Position numbers and translations under genes: made by a program. Below are positions 1 to 8,387 of a DNA stretch of 46,244 nt, one piece after another. How positions within the stretch are numbered: position 1 is the stretch's first letter; the number at the start of each line of letters is the position of its first letter. The notes beneath the pieces were generated by a model. It searched no databases, was not told the origin of the DNA, and worked only from the letters and a program-made list of their open reading frames with translations. The DNA is from an uncultured Pelagibacteraceae bacterium. Lineage in GTDB: Bacteria > Pseudomonadota > Alphaproteobacteria > Pelagibacterales > Pelagibacteraceae. The stretch is from the NCBI GenBank assembly GCA_902559075.1, contig CACEGO010000006.1, positions 1 to 46,244 on the forward strand, in the 5' to 3' direction.

Positions 1-239
1 GATTTAATTTGTAAATTATCTTCTAAATGTGCAGATTTTTTATATTCAATATTACATGATTTAACAATTATAAGAGTACCAAAATCATTTTTTATTTTTG
101 TATTGCTTAATCCAATATTAGATAATGCCTCTGTTCTAGCTCTTTCTAAGTATTTTAAATAATTTGCATAATAGACAACTCCACCGGCGTCTGTGTCTTC
201 ATAATATACTTTAACATCGTGAGTAAAGTTTTTATGCAT
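1..239 (-). CDS. ybgC: YbgC-type acyl-CoA thioesterase, 3' part missing
   Basis: This is the N-terminal 79 residues of a hotdog-fold thioesterase of the YbgC/4-hydroxybenzoyl-CoA thioesterase family; the gene runs off the window at base 1. The reverse strand reads MHKNFTHDVKVYYEDTDAGG and then VVYYANYLKYLERARTE, which is the family signature with the catalytic Asp in YxDTDxxG. The family hydrolyses acyl-CoA thioesters in the cytoplasm and usually travels with tolQRA-pal, which would lie outside this window. The ATG at 239-237 is the only sensible start. Family assignment is firm; the substrate is not shown. Confidence 0.88.
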   Translation of the reverse strand, partial: MHKNFTHDVKVYYEDTDAGGVVYYANYLKYLERARTEALSNIGLSNTKIKNDFGTLIIVKSCNIEYKKSAHLEDNLQIK

Positions 240-296
240 AAATAAATAATATCAAATAAATGATAATTTAATACAAACTAAGATATAATATTAGAG

Positions 297-437
297 ATGA
301 AAATTTATATTATTTGGTTAATAGGAGTAATTTTATGGAACTTTGGATTTCCAAATGCAATCCCAATTGCTGATGTAATTGCGGCTATTTTATTATCATT
401 TTTAAGCATTGGATTAAAAAAATATTTAAAATTGTAA
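297..437 (+). CDS. Small hydrophobic protein (46 aa)
   Basis: A 46-residue ORF from ATG 297 to TAA 435-437, filling the gap between ybgC and the DUF3047 gene. It starts MKIYIIWLIGVILWNFGFPN, has two hydrophobic stretches (about residues 3-17 and 24-38) split by an NFGFPNAIP turn, and ends in a basic tail (KKYLKL). This is the look of a small inner-membrane hairpin protein. Its stop lies directly against the stop of the convergent gene at 438. I recognise no family. The compact fit in a streamlined genome argues for a real gene, but a chance ORF is possible. Confidence 0.5.
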   Translation: MKIYIIWLIGVILWNFGFPNAIPIADVIAAILLSFLSIGLKKYLKL

Positions 438-1088
438 TTAATCTGACGAAAAATAAATATTCTGAAAATAAGAAATTGATTTCATTTTTGAATTATCAGT
501 ATCAGCCATTATAGCTAATCCATCTAATTCATTCACATTTAGATCATGAAATTTTTTAAAATCTTCCTTAACATTAGCTTTTACTGTTACCCATTCATTC
601 AGATTATCTTTTGTTGTTGCTAGTACATTGTCTATAGATTTTTTTGTATAAGGACTGGGTCTATTATCACCAACTTCACTATTACTTGAAAAAACATAAT
701 TAATTGCTCTATTTGATAAAGGTGTGGCTCCAGTTTTTTTAATCACAAAAACACGGGCGGCATAATCATGTCCTTTTTTGGTATTCTCTTTAATTCCCCG
801 AAGGTCCTTCTCAATTTTCCAGGTAATATTGATAAAAGGTGTTTTATTTAGGTCAATTTTGATTTCTTTTCCTAGGCCTGAAGCAGCATTATCTGCTACG
901 GCTTTTAAATAAGTACCATTTTCATTTGATCCTACAGTATAAGCAGTCTTGTTATCTGCTCCTCTTACTTTACGGATCTCAAGTGCTGATAATTCTTTTT
1001 CAGTAAATTCAAAAACTTTTATAGTTTCTGCATGTGCGGAGCTAAGAGAGATTAATGATGTAATAAAAATATAAAAAATTTTTAACAT
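438..1088 (-). CDS. Secreted DUF3047 family protein
   Basis: A 216-residue protein with a clear Sec signal peptide: a short basic start, a hydrophobic core and an SSAHA|ET cleavage site near residue 20. The mature part carries features typical of DUF3047: a GLGKEIKIDL segment, an aromatic strand (INITWKIEK), GHDYAARVFVIKK, AINYVFSSNS, and a late section (LDGLAIMADTDNS) ending in YFQNIYFSSD. The family is found in the periplasm of many proteobacteria and has no established biochemical function; the fold appears rich in beta strands. It stands alone, convergent with the small ORF at 297-437. Confidence 0.8.
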   Translation of the reverse strand: MLKIFYIFITSLISLSSAHAETIKVFEFTEKELSALEIRKVRGADNKTAYTVGSNENGTYLKAVADNAASGLGKEIKIDLNKTPFINITWKIEKDLRGIKENTKKGHDYAARVFVIKKTGATPLSNRAINYVFSSNSEVGDNRPSPYTKKSIDNVLATTKDNLNEWVTVKANVKEDFKKFHDLNVNELDGLAIMADTDNSKMKSISYFQNIYFSSD

Positions 1089-1177
1089 GTTCTTCTTATA
1101 GATAGATTATTTATAAATTCAATATTCAGTCACAATTTCAACATTCTAAATGCAAAATTGATTGTTAAATGAATTAT

Positions 1178-1300
1178 ATGAAAATAATTTCTGTGTTTAT
1201 ACTTCTTATATATTGGTCAATAATGATCACAGCACCAGTTATGGGTAAAAATTCTATTAAAAATCAAAATAAAGACCGAAAAATAGTTTCAAATTTTTGA
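1178..1300 (+). CDS. Very small exported or membrane peptide (40 aa)
   Basis: A 40-codon ORF in the gap between the DUF3047 gene and the SDR gene, ending at TGA 1298-1300, two bases before the convergent SDR stop. It begins MKIISVFILLIYWSIMITAP, a lysine then a hydrophobic run followed by a small-residue stretch, and ends in a charged tail. It could be a signal peptide with a tiny mature part or a single-pass membrane peptide. I do not recognise a family. No strong ribosome binding site is visible, so support is only the ORF shape and its neat fit. Confidence 0.35.
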   Translation: MKIISVFILLIYWSIMITAPVMGKNSIKNQNKDRKIVSNF

Positions 1301-1302
1301 TA

Positions 1303-2049
1303 CTAATATGTGGATCTACCACCACTGATATCAAATACCGCAGCTGTAGAAAAAGTGTTTTCTTGTGAAGAAAGCCAACAAACTAGTGAGGTAAACTCAT
1401 GTATTTCAAGAAATCTTCCTCTTGGCACCTTTGACAGCATTCTTTGTACATGCTCTTTACTCATTTGATTTAAAATTCTAGTTTTAGCACCTGCTGGGGT
1501 GACAGCGTTTACAGCTATATCTTTGTCAGCTAATTCTTTACCCAAAGCTTTCGTTAACCCAATTGCACCAGCTTTTCCAGAGCTATACGCGCTTGCATTT
1601 GCATTTCCATCTTTACCCGCAACAGAGGCGACATTAACAATTCTTCCATAATTATTTTTAATCATATTTGGGACAATTGCTCTGCAACAGTTAAAAGTTC
1701 CCACTAAATTTATCTGCACTATTTTATTCCACATATCGACATCATACTCCCATAAGGGACCTGTAGGACCTGTTATGCCAGCATTATTGATTAAAATATC
1801 AATATTTGTTTTTGAGGTTATATCTGCAACGTTTTTCTCTACATCTTGATAATTTGAAATATCAACAACACTATAAAATAAATTAGGGTTTTTAACCTCA
1901 TCAACTGCTGATTTAAGAAGCTCTTCATCAATATCCCATATAAATACTTTAGCACCAGAATCTAAAAATCTTTTTGCAACATCTAAACCGAAGCCTTGAG
2001 CTCCACCAGTAACTACAGCTGTTCTATTTTTAAAATCAAATGTGTGCAT
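1303..2049 (-). CDS. SDR family oxidoreductase (FabG-like)
   Basis: A 248-residue classical short-chain dehydrogenase. The Rossmann nucleotide motif TGGAQGFG is at residues 14-21, NNAG at 88-91, the catalytic Ser at 142 and the YSSGK catalytic pair at Tyr155/Lys159; the C terminus is the usual ISGGRSTY-type tail. Asp39 (WDID) after the second strand suggests NAD(H) rather than NADP(H). The open frame extends upstream to 2112 but would overlap the preceding permease, so I take ATG 2049-2047 (MHTFDFKNRT), which starts just after that gene's stop. Its place downstream of a permease and near a TRAP transporter suggests a catabolic alcohol or hydroxy-acid dehydrogenase; the substrate is unknown. 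Confidence 0.85.
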   Translation of the reverse strand: MHTFDFKNRTAVVTGGAQGFGLDVAKRFLDSGAKVFIWDIDEELLKSAVDEVKNPNLFYSVVDISNYQDVEKNVADITSKTNIDILINNAGITGPTGPLWEYDVDMWNKIVQINLVGTFNCCRAIVPNMIKNNYGRIVNVASVAGKDGNANASAYSSGKAGAIGLTKALGKELADKDIAVNAVTPAGAKTRILNQMSKEHVQRMLSKVPRGRFLEIHEFTSLVCWLSSQENTFSTAAVFDISGGRSTY

Positions 2050-2054
2050 TAAAA

Positions 2055-3512
2055 TTATTTTTTTGCTAACAAGTAGTATGTCATCCACGCAACAAATGCA
2101 CCTATTATCCAAGCATAAGATTGTAAAAACATTAAATTAGTATTCCAAATTGTTGACGCTGAAAAAATAAATCCTAATATTAAAGAATAAACACCCTTTA
2201 TATGCCAACCACCTGAATAATAATAAGCACTCTCTTTGTTTAATGAATATAGATCTTTATTACTTAATTCTTGATTTTTAATTAAATAATAATCAGCTGC
2301 CATAACTCCAAATAAAGGACCAAAGAAAGCACTAAAAGTATCAACAAATGATAAAATTCCTATTTGGCTCAATATAGTCAGCCAGAATATTGCAATCAAT
2401 AAACCAAAAAAAGCAATTAAATAACTAGCGCTTTTTAAACTTAATATTGAAGGAGCAAAATTTATTAGAGAGTATTGAGATGGGATGAAATTGGCAACTA
2501 AATTTGTAGAAGCTGAAGCAATTATAATAAAAAATAGAACGACTATTGTTATTTGTATATTATCAAACTTTCCTACTATGTCTGTTGGATTGGTAAAAAT
2601 TCTGTCTATATCTGAAAATTTTTGATTAAGAAAAACATCGGATCCTATAACAATGAAAACAGATAAAAATGAAAAAATAATTAAATTAAAAATTAAACTT
2701 AAGTTTCCTTTTTTTAATTCTTGCTCATTTTTTACATATCTAGAAAAATCACCAAAACTAATTATTAAAATTGAAAAATAGGCAAATATTGTCCCAGCAA
2801 CAGTCAATAAAGGTACTAAATTATTAACATCAAAAAAATTATTTAAATTAAAAATATTTGAAAAAGCTTCGGTAGTTATTTTTACATCACTTAATAAAAC
2901 AACAAAGAAAAAAATAAGCATACCAGCATAGACTGTCATCGCAGAGAAATTAATTATTTTCTTATTGTACTGCATCCCAATAGTAAAAAACAAAGTCTGT
3001 AGAACAATTGTTATCAATATTGCAAACCAGTCAATAATATTTAAACCAAAATAAAAGATTATGAAAATTTCTTGCTCCAATAAGGAATTATCAATTGAAA
3101 AAATTGTTATCCTTATAAGGTAAACTAATATTTTAGATAAAAAATAAGTTTGGATACCAAATAAAAAAATCCCAACCAAACTTCTGATTAATCCAAATAA
3201 TTTAGCACCATTAAATCCTAACGAAGATCTTAATAATACTGCAAAAGGTAAACCAAATTTTTGAGAAGGCTTCCCAATTGCATTTGAAAATAAATAAACA
3301 AAAAAAGATCCCAATATTATTCCAAAAAATACTACGAATACATTCAAGCTATAAATTAAGTAAAGCGAAGAGATTAATGAGAAACCAATTACACTTTGTA
3401 CATTAGCACCCCAAAAACAAAATAGATCTTTCCAATTCCAAGTTTTGTAATTTGGGTTAACTGTCACCAGGTCCCAATTTGAAAGAGAATATTTTACTTT
3501 TGGCTGATTCAC
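2055..3512 (-). CDS. NCS1 family nucleobase/allantoin/hydantoin-type permease
   Basis: A 485-residue membrane protein of about 12 helices. The N terminus has the NCS1 hallmarks: SNWDLVTVNPNYKTWNWKDLFCFW, then FVYLFSNAIGKPSQKFGLPF and VLLRSSLGFNGA; near the C terminus is FFGPLFGVMAADYYLIKNQE followed by LYSLNKESAYYYSGGWH. Family members (for example Mhp1, PucI, CodB) import nucleobases, allantoin or hydantoins with Na+ or H+. It is followed five bases later by the SDR gene and lies downstream of the TRAP genes, so the three may share one transcript. The substrate cannot be read from the sequence. Confidence 0.9.
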   Translation of the reverse strand: MNQPKVKYSLSNWDLVTVNPNYKTWNWKDLFCFWGANVQSVIGFSLISSLYLIYSLNVFVVFFGIILGSFFVYLFSNAIGKPSQKFGLPFAVLLRSSLGFNGAKLFGLIRSLVGIFLFGIQTYFLSKILVYLIRITIFSIDNSLLEQEIFIIFYFGLNIIDWFAILITIVLQTLFFTIGMQYNKKIINFSAMTVYAGMLIFFFVVLLSDVKITTEAFSNIFNLNNFFDVNNLVPLLTVAGTIFAYFSILIISFGDFSRYVKNEQELKKGNLSLIFNLIIFSFLSVFIVIGSDVFLNQKFSDIDRIFTNPTDIVGKFDNIQITIVVLFFIIIASASTNLVANFIPSQYSLINFAPSILSLKSASYLIAFFGLLIAIFWLTILSQIGILSFVDTFSAFFGPLFGVMAADYYLIKNQELSNKDLYSLNKESAYYYSGGWHIKGVYSLILGFIFSASTIWNTNLMFLQSYAWIIGAFVAWMTYYLLAKK

Positions 3513-3537
3513 TAAATTTATTTTAAACTAATAAATT

Positions 3538-4872
3538 CTACTGTCCATATAAGAGAGTTGGCAACCATAAGGCAATTTTAGGAAATATAATAATTAAAAC
3601 CAAACCTATTATTTGTAGAACCATAAATTGCATCATTCCGTAATAAATATCTTTTAAATCCCATTCTGGAACTACACCTTTTAAAAAATATGCTGATAGT
3701 GCAACAGGTGGAGATAGCCAGGCGGTCTGGAGATTGACAGCTACTAGTATTGCAAACCAAGTTAAATTAAATCCTAACGCTTCTACTAATGGCAAAATTA
3801 TTGGAACAATAATCATAACTATCGGTACCCATTCTAATGGCCAACCCAGCAAAAATATCATGACCATAATCATTCCTAAGATCAGATATTTATTCATTTC
3901 TAAACCTAATAAAAATTCAGTTAATAAAGTTGGTGTTCCCAATCTGGCAAATACTGCTCCAAAAAAATTTGAGGCAGCAACTAAAACCATAATTAAAGCT
4001 GTGATTTCTAAAGTTTTAACTAAAGCTTCTTGAAGTTTAGATAATGTTAATTTTTTATATGCTAATGAAAGTAGTAATGCACCCATTGCACCACAACCAG
4101 CAGCTTCTGTTGGTGTAGCAAAACCAAATAAAATACTTCCTAACGCTGCAAAAACTAGTGCAGCGGGTGGGACTAAACCTAAGAAAAACTCAATCCAAAC
4201 TTCTTTCATACTAGCAGCTCGCATTTCTTCTGGAAGAACAGGCCCTAGTTTTGGATTAATCATACATCTAATTGTGGTGTAGCCTGCGTATAAACTTGCA
4301 AGAAGTATTCCTGGAATAATTGCTGCAGCAAATAAATCTATAACAGGAATTTCCATTATCGGTCCCATTACTACAAGCATAATACTAGGTGGAATTAAAA
4401 TTCCCAAAGTTCCACCAGCTGTTATGGTACCTGCAGCAAGTTTTACATCGTAATTTGATCTGTTCATTGATTTTGCAGCCATAATTCCCAAGATAGTAAC
4501 CGAGGCGCCCACTATTCCTGTTGCAGCTGCAAAAATAACCGAAACAAACAATACGGCGTAATATAATGAGCCCTTCACCCTAGCTAACATCATCTGGAAG
4601 GCTGAGAATAATCTTTCCATTAAACCTGCTTGTTCCATCATAATTCCCATAAACACGAAGAGTGGAACGGCGGCGAGCGTTTGTTCGGTCATTACCATCG
4701 AAAATTGAAGTGTCATTAAATAAAAGACTAATTTTCCAAATCCTAAATAACCAAATACAAAACCTAAAAAAATTAAAGTGAAAGAAATTGGAAATCCAAC
4801 AAAAATTGCAAAAAGCATTACTCCAACTAAAATAAAACCTAAAATAGCTGGATCAATTAATTCTGCTATCAT
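3538..4872 (-). CDS. dctM: TRAP transporter large permease (DctM type)
   Basis: A 444-residue integral membrane protein with about 12 helices and the DctM pattern: FPISFTLIFLGFVFGYLGFG at the start, AAVPLFVFMGIMMEQAGLMERLF near residue 68, AAGTITAGGTLGILIPPSIM in the middle, FATPTEAAGCGAMGALLL near 250, and a C-terminal half that echoes the N-terminal half. DctM moves the solute across the inner membrane, driven by Na+. Its start overlaps the dctQ stop in an ATGA arrangement (4869-4872), which implies translational coupling. The product works with the DctQ and DctP subunits encoded just upstream. Confidence 0.93.
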   Translation of the reverse strand: MIAELIDPAILGFILVGVMLFAIFVGFPISFTLIFLGFVFGYLGFGKLVFYLMTLQFSMVMTEQTLAAVPLFVFMGIMMEQAGLMERLFSAFQMMLARVKGSLYYAVLFVSVIFAAATGIVGASVTILGIMAAKSMNRSNYDVKLAAGTITAGGTLGILIPPSIMLVVMGPIMEIPVIDLFAAAIIPGILLASLYAGYTTIRCMINPKLGPVLPEEMRAASMKEVWIEFFLGLVPPAALVFAALGSILFGFATPTEAAGCGAMGALLLSLAYKKLTLSKLQEALVKTLEITALIMVLVAASNFFGAVFARLGTPTLLTEFLLGLEMNKYLILGMIMVMIFLLGWPLEWVPIVMIIVPIILPLVEALGFNLTWFAILVAVNLQTAWLSPPVALSAYFLKGVVPEWDLKDIYYGMMQFMVLQIIGLVLIIIFPKIALWLPTLLYGQ

Positions 4873-5483
4873 TTATCCTCTCCTGGCCACTCACCCTTTT
4901 TAGCTGCCCAATAGCTTTTAAGTAATTCTGAAAATCCTTGGATAAGTAAAAATATAATTCCAATTAATAAACATGTTTTGATTGGCCACATATATGGCAT
5001 CCAGGTAGTATCCATTCCTCTTTCACCTCTTTGGATAGACTCTACAACAAATCCAAAAGTCATGTAAAAAAATACTATTAGACCTGGGAAATAAAATAAA
5101 AGATACAACCAAAAATCGATTAATCCTTGGTTTTTAATTTTAAAATTTCTGTATAAAAAATCTGCTCTAATATGAACTCCTCTTGAAAGTGCATATCCTG
5201 CGCCCAGCATAAAAAGAGCCCCATATAAAAATCTGCTAATATCATAAGCCCATATTGTTGGTGCTAAAAATAATTTTCTAGCAAGTACCTCATAGGTCAT
5301 AGCAAAAATAAGCGGCATTAATATCCAGCAGACTACACTACCAACTCGCTTGCTAAATTTGTCTATATTAGTTATAGACTTTGCCATCCAAGATGGCATA
5401 TCTTCTGGCATTTTTCCCGAACCACCCCGCCTTTCGGCAATCATTTCATCTGAAATATCTAATTTACTTGGTTCTTCAGCCAT
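4869..5483 (-). CDS. dctQ: TRAP transporter small permease (DctQ type)
   Basis: A 204-residue membrane protein with a 35-residue charged cytoplasmic N terminus (including RRGGSGKMPEDMP) and then four hydrophobic helices, the standard layout of the TRAP small subunit. Typical pieces are YEVLARKLFLAPTIWAYDIS and SRGVHIRADFLYRNF. DctQ pairs with DctM to form the membrane domain. It lies between dctP and dctM, and the long hairpin at 5504-5533 sits just before its start codon, so it is probably made at a lower level than DctP. Confidence 0.9.
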   Translation of the reverse strand: MAEEPSKLDISDEMIAERRGGSGKMPEDMPSWMAKSITNIDKFSKRVGSVVCWILMPLIFAMTYEVLARKLFLAPTIWAYDISRFLYGALFMLGAGYALSRGVHIRADFLYRNFKIKNQGLIDFWLYLLFYFPGLIVFFYMTFGFVVESIQRGERGMDTTWMPYMWPIKTCLLIGIIFLLIQGFSELLKSYWAAKKGEWPGEDK

Positions 5484-5503
5484 AAAAATTTTTATAAAAA
5501 AAA

Positions 5504-5533
5504 ATTAGAGCGGACTAACAAGTCCGCTCTAAT
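5504..5533 (-). terminator. Intra-operon hairpin with T tract between dctP and dctQ
   Basis: A perfect 13-base-pair stem (5504-5516 with 5521-5533) closed by a 4-base loop. Read on the minus strand, the stem is followed at once by a run of T (plus-strand A run at about 5494-5503). It sits 18 bases after the dctP stop and 20 bases before the dctQ start. The form is that of a Rho-independent terminator that stops part of transcription, and it would also protect the 3' end of dctP mRNA. This fits the known need for more binding protein than permease. Confidence 0.85.
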
Positions 5534-5551
5534 GTTCAAGTTATTTAATGA

Positions 5552-6646
5552 TTACTTTAATGTTGCTGCGTGAGCCATTCCTAGCTTCGCATTTGACATT
5601 TGAGCACCACTCCAGAAAGGAACTGCTTTATCAGCAAATACTTTCATAGAGTCATAAACTTCTTTAAAAAATGCGTTTTTCTCTGCATTTTTATTTAAAG
5701 TTGCTTTAGCAGCTGCCATATACTCAGTGAAGTAGTCTGACGGAGTATCTTCTAAAATAACTCCATGTTTTGTAGTAAGTTCCTGTAAAGCCTCACCGTT
5801 TGATAAAATTCTATAACTTAGAGATTTTATCAAAGACGCATCAGCTGCAACTTCTAGAGACTTCTTCTCATGAGCACTCATAGCATCGTATGTTTTTCCA
5901 GTAATATAAAAGTCAGCATTTACGACTACTTGGTGTAAACCTTGTAAGTAATAGTGCTTTAAAACTTTTTGGAAACCAAATGTTAAGTCTGGTTTTGGAC
6001 AACACCATTCAGCAGCATCAATAGTTCCTGCTTCTAGAGCTGGTAAAATATCTCCACCACCCATTGCAACAGATGCTATACCGATATCTTTATAAGTTTG
6101 TCCTGGAATTCCTGGAGGTGTTCTGAATTTATATTTTCTAAAGTCAGCCATATCTTTAATTGGTTTTGGAAACCAACCTAAAGCTTCTGGTCCGACAGGT
6201 TGAAGCATAAATCCTTTAATGTCTCTGTTCATCTCTTTCCATAGTTGATCATAAAGTGCTTTTCCACCACCATATTGAAACCATGATAAAAATGCTAAAT
6301 TATCTATTCCTATTCCTCCACCAGCTACTGGAGAACCGAATAGCATTGCAGCAGGATGTTCACCTGACCAATAGTGTGTCCAAGCAAATCCACAATCAAT
6401 CAAACCTTTGTCTACAGCGTCCAGAGTTTCTTTAACTCCAACAACAGCTCCAGCAGGTAAGATTTCAAACTTCAGAGACCCACCAGTTAACTCAGTAACT
6501 GTATCAGTAAAGTCCTTTAACATCTTAACTTCGTCTGCTTTAGTGTTAAGAACTGTCTGACATTTTAGTGTTTTTGCAGCATTAGCATTTGAAATAAATC
6601 CAAATACCATTGCTACTGCAAATAACATTGAAATGATTTTTTTCAT
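5552..6646 (-). CDS. dctP: TRAP transporter solute-binding protein (DctP/TakP-like)
   Basis: A 364-residue periplasmic protein with a Sec signal peptide (basic start, hydrophobic core, SNANA|AK near residue 23). It has the TRAP receptor layout: FEILPAGAVVG at 60-70, the conserved ligand-binding Arg175 in KYKFRTPPG, which grips a carboxylate or similar acid group, and the segment AGTIDAAEWCCP at 207-217 with Trp214, resembling the EW-GP motif of the TakP group that binds 2-oxo acids. It is the first gene of dctPQM and divergent from the GMC dehydrogenase gene at 6792. The substrate is likely a small organic acid; an isethionate-type sulfonate is possible by context only. Confidence 0.92.
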   Translation of the reverse strand: MKKIISMLFAVAMVFGFISNANAAKTLKCQTVLNTKADEVKMLKDFTDTVTELTGGSLKFEILPAGAVVGVKETLDAVDKGLIDCGFAWTHYWSGEHPAAMLFGSPVAGGGIGIDNLAFLSWFQYGGGKALYDQLWKEMNRDIKGFMLQPVGPEALGWFPKPIKDMADFRKYKFRTPPGIPGQTYKDIGIASVAMGGGDILPALEAGTIDAAEWCCPKPDLTFGFQKVLKHYYLQGLHQVVVNADFYITGKTYDAMSAHEKKSLEVAADASLIKSLSYRILSNGEALQELTTKHGVILEDTPSDYFTEYMAAAKATLNKNAEKNAFFKEVYDSMKVFADKAVPFWSGAQMSNAKLGMAHAATLK

Positions 6647-6736
6647 ATCGTTTTCCCTCTCTTTATTTTTAAAAACGAAAGCTTGTCAAATAATGAAATC
6701 TAAAACAAGTGTTAATATTGGATTATTTTAATTTTT

Positions 6737-6757
6737 TTGTGTACAGAATTGTTACAA
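6737..6757. promoter_or_regulatory. Possible operator between divergent dctP and GMC genes
   Basis: The 145-base gap holds two adjacent inverted repeats: a near-palindrome TTGTGTACAG (6737-6746) and a perfect TTGT-T-ACAA (6749-6757). Sites of the TTGTATACAA kind are bound by several FadR-type GntR regulators. The position, about 35 bases before the GMC start, would suit a shared operator. No regulator gene is visible nearby and AT-rich DNA yields such repeats by chance. Confidence 0.25.
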
Positions 6758-6791
6758 ATAAAAAAATTTTAATTTATAAGAGTTCTAAATA

Positions 6792-8387
6792 ATGGATAAT
6801 TTTGATTATATAATTATTGGTGCTGGCTCAGCTGGATGTGTTCTTGCTAATAGAATTTCATCGAATCCTAAAAATAAAGTCTTACTTTTAGAAGCAGGGG
6901 GCAAAGATACTAATCCATGGATTCATATTCCTGGAGGATACTTTAAAACAATGCATAATCCTGAAACCGATTGGTGTTTTAATACAGAGGAAGAGCCTTT
7001 CTGCGATAACAGAAAAATGACTTACCCAAGAGGAAAAACACTTGGAGGAAGTTCTTCTATTAATGGAATGCTTTATATAAGAGGTCAATCAAATGATTAT
7101 GATTATTGGAGACAATTAGGAAACGTTGGATGGTCATGGGATGACGTTCTTCCCTACTTTAAAAAATCTGAGGATTTCCAATTTGGGAAAAATGAATTTC
7201 ATGGGTCTGGTGGACCTTTAAAAGTCGAAAAAATTAGATCCACTTTCAAAGTTTTAGATTTATTTTTAGAAGCTGCTGAGGAATTTGGATATAAAAAAAC
7301 TGACGATTTTAACAACGGCGATAATGAAGGAATGGGATACTTTCCTTTAACTGTTAAAAACGGGTTTAGATGCAGCACAGCTGTAGGGTATTTAAATCCT
7401 GTAAAAAATAGAAGCAATTTAAAGATTGTAACTAAAGCTCATATTAAAAATATCGAATTTGAAAATAAAATTGCAAAAAAAGTTAATTTTTGGACCGGTG
7501 ATAAATTAAATACTGTTGAGGCAAATAGTGAGATTATTTTAAGTGCTGGTACCATTGGATCTCCACATATTCTTCAAGCCTCAGGTTTAGGTCCAGCTAA
7601 ATTATTAAAAGATAACGGTATTGAGGTTTTAATTGATCATAAAAGCATAGGACAAAATTTAACTGATCATTTAATGCTGAGACCAGTTTATAAAATAAAA
7701 AATTTAGAAACATTGAATGACATTTATTATAGTTTTACTAAAAAAATATTTACTGGATTAAAATTTTTATTAACTCGGACTGGTCCACTTACTGTAGGTG
7801 CAAGTTATTTATGTGGTTTTATAAAAAGTGATCCACATTTAGAAACTCCTAATTTACAATTTCATGTTTCGCCTGCCAGCACAGATCTTTTAGGAAAATC
7901 TTCATTACATAAATTTCCTGCTTTTACTCCTACAATAACCAATGTAAGACCAACAAGTAGAGGATCTATTGAATTAAAGTCTAATGACACAAGAATTCCT
8001 CCAAAAATTAAAATGAATTATTTATCTACAGATGAGGATAGAGAAATAGCAGGTAAATCTCTTAAAATAGTAAGAAAAATCGTAATGGAATCGAAGGCTT
8101 ACAAAGATTATGAGCCAGAGGAGTTGAGACCAGGTATAAATATTACTGACATCAAGCAGCTCGCAATTGAAGCTGGCAAATATGCAAATACAATTTTTCA
8201 TCCTGTAAGTACATGTAGAATGGGTAGAGACGATAATGCTGTTGTATCAGATCAATTAAAAGTACATGGAATTAAAAATTTAAGAGTGATTGATGCTTCT
8301 GTAATGCCTTATATTACCTCTGGAAACACTAATGCACCGACAATAATGATTGCAGAAAAAGGTGCTGACATGATACTACAGCAATAA
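6792..8387 (+). CDS. GMC family FAD-dependent alcohol dehydrogenase
   Basis: A 531-residue flavoprotein of the glucose-methanol-choline family. The FAD-binding IIIGAGSAGCVLANR stretch is near residues 7-21, the GMC signatures are GKTLGGSSSINGMLYIRG (about 79-96) and AGTIGSPHILQASGLGP in the middle, and the C-terminal active-site part is FHPVSTCRMG followed by SGNTNAPTIMIAEKGAD. Such enzymes oxidise primary alcohols to aldehydes and pass electrons to a membrane acceptor or oxygen; choline dehydrogenase and isethionate dehydrogenase (IseJ) belong here. It is divergent from a TRAP transporter and heads a six-gene plus-strand run. With xsc nearby, isethionate to sulfoacetaldehyde is an attractive reaction, but the substrate is not shown by the sequence. 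Confidence 0.9.
   Translation: MDNFDYIIIGAGSAGCVLANRISSNPKNKVLLLEAGGKDTNPWIHIPGGYFKTMHNPETDWCFNTEEEPFCDNRKMTYPRGKTLGGSSSINGMLYIRGQSNDYDYWRQLGNVGWSWDDVLPYFKKSEDFQFGKNEFHGSGGPLKVEKIRSTFKVLDLFLEAAEEFGYKKTDDFNNGDNEGMGYFPLTVKNGFRCSTAVGYLNPVKNRSNLKIVTKAHIKNIEFENKIAKKVNFWTGDKLNTVEANSEIILSAGTIGSPHILQASGLGPAKLLKDNGIEVLIDHKSIGQNLTDHLMLRPVYKIKNLETLNDIYYSFTKKIFTGLKFLLTRTGPLTVGASYLCGFIKSDPHLETPNLQFHVSPASTDLLGKSSLHKFPAFTPTITNVRPTSRGSIELKSNDTRIPPKIKMNYLSTDEDREIAGKSLKIVRKIVMESKAYKDYEPEELRPGINITDIKQLAIEAGKYANTIFHPVSTCRMGRDDNAVVSDQLKVHGIKNLRVIDASVMPYITSGNTNAPTIMIAEKGADMILQQ

Noticed and set aside
2050..2112. Longer N terminus for the SDR gene
   Set aside because: The extra 21 residues are cysteine-rich, lie over the end of the NCS1 gene, and precede the normal SDR start.
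3734..4033. Open frame on the plus strand opposite dctM
   Set aside because: It lies fully inside the strongly supported permease gene and has low-complexity Ile/Thr/Lys content typical of the reverse strand of a membrane-protein gene.
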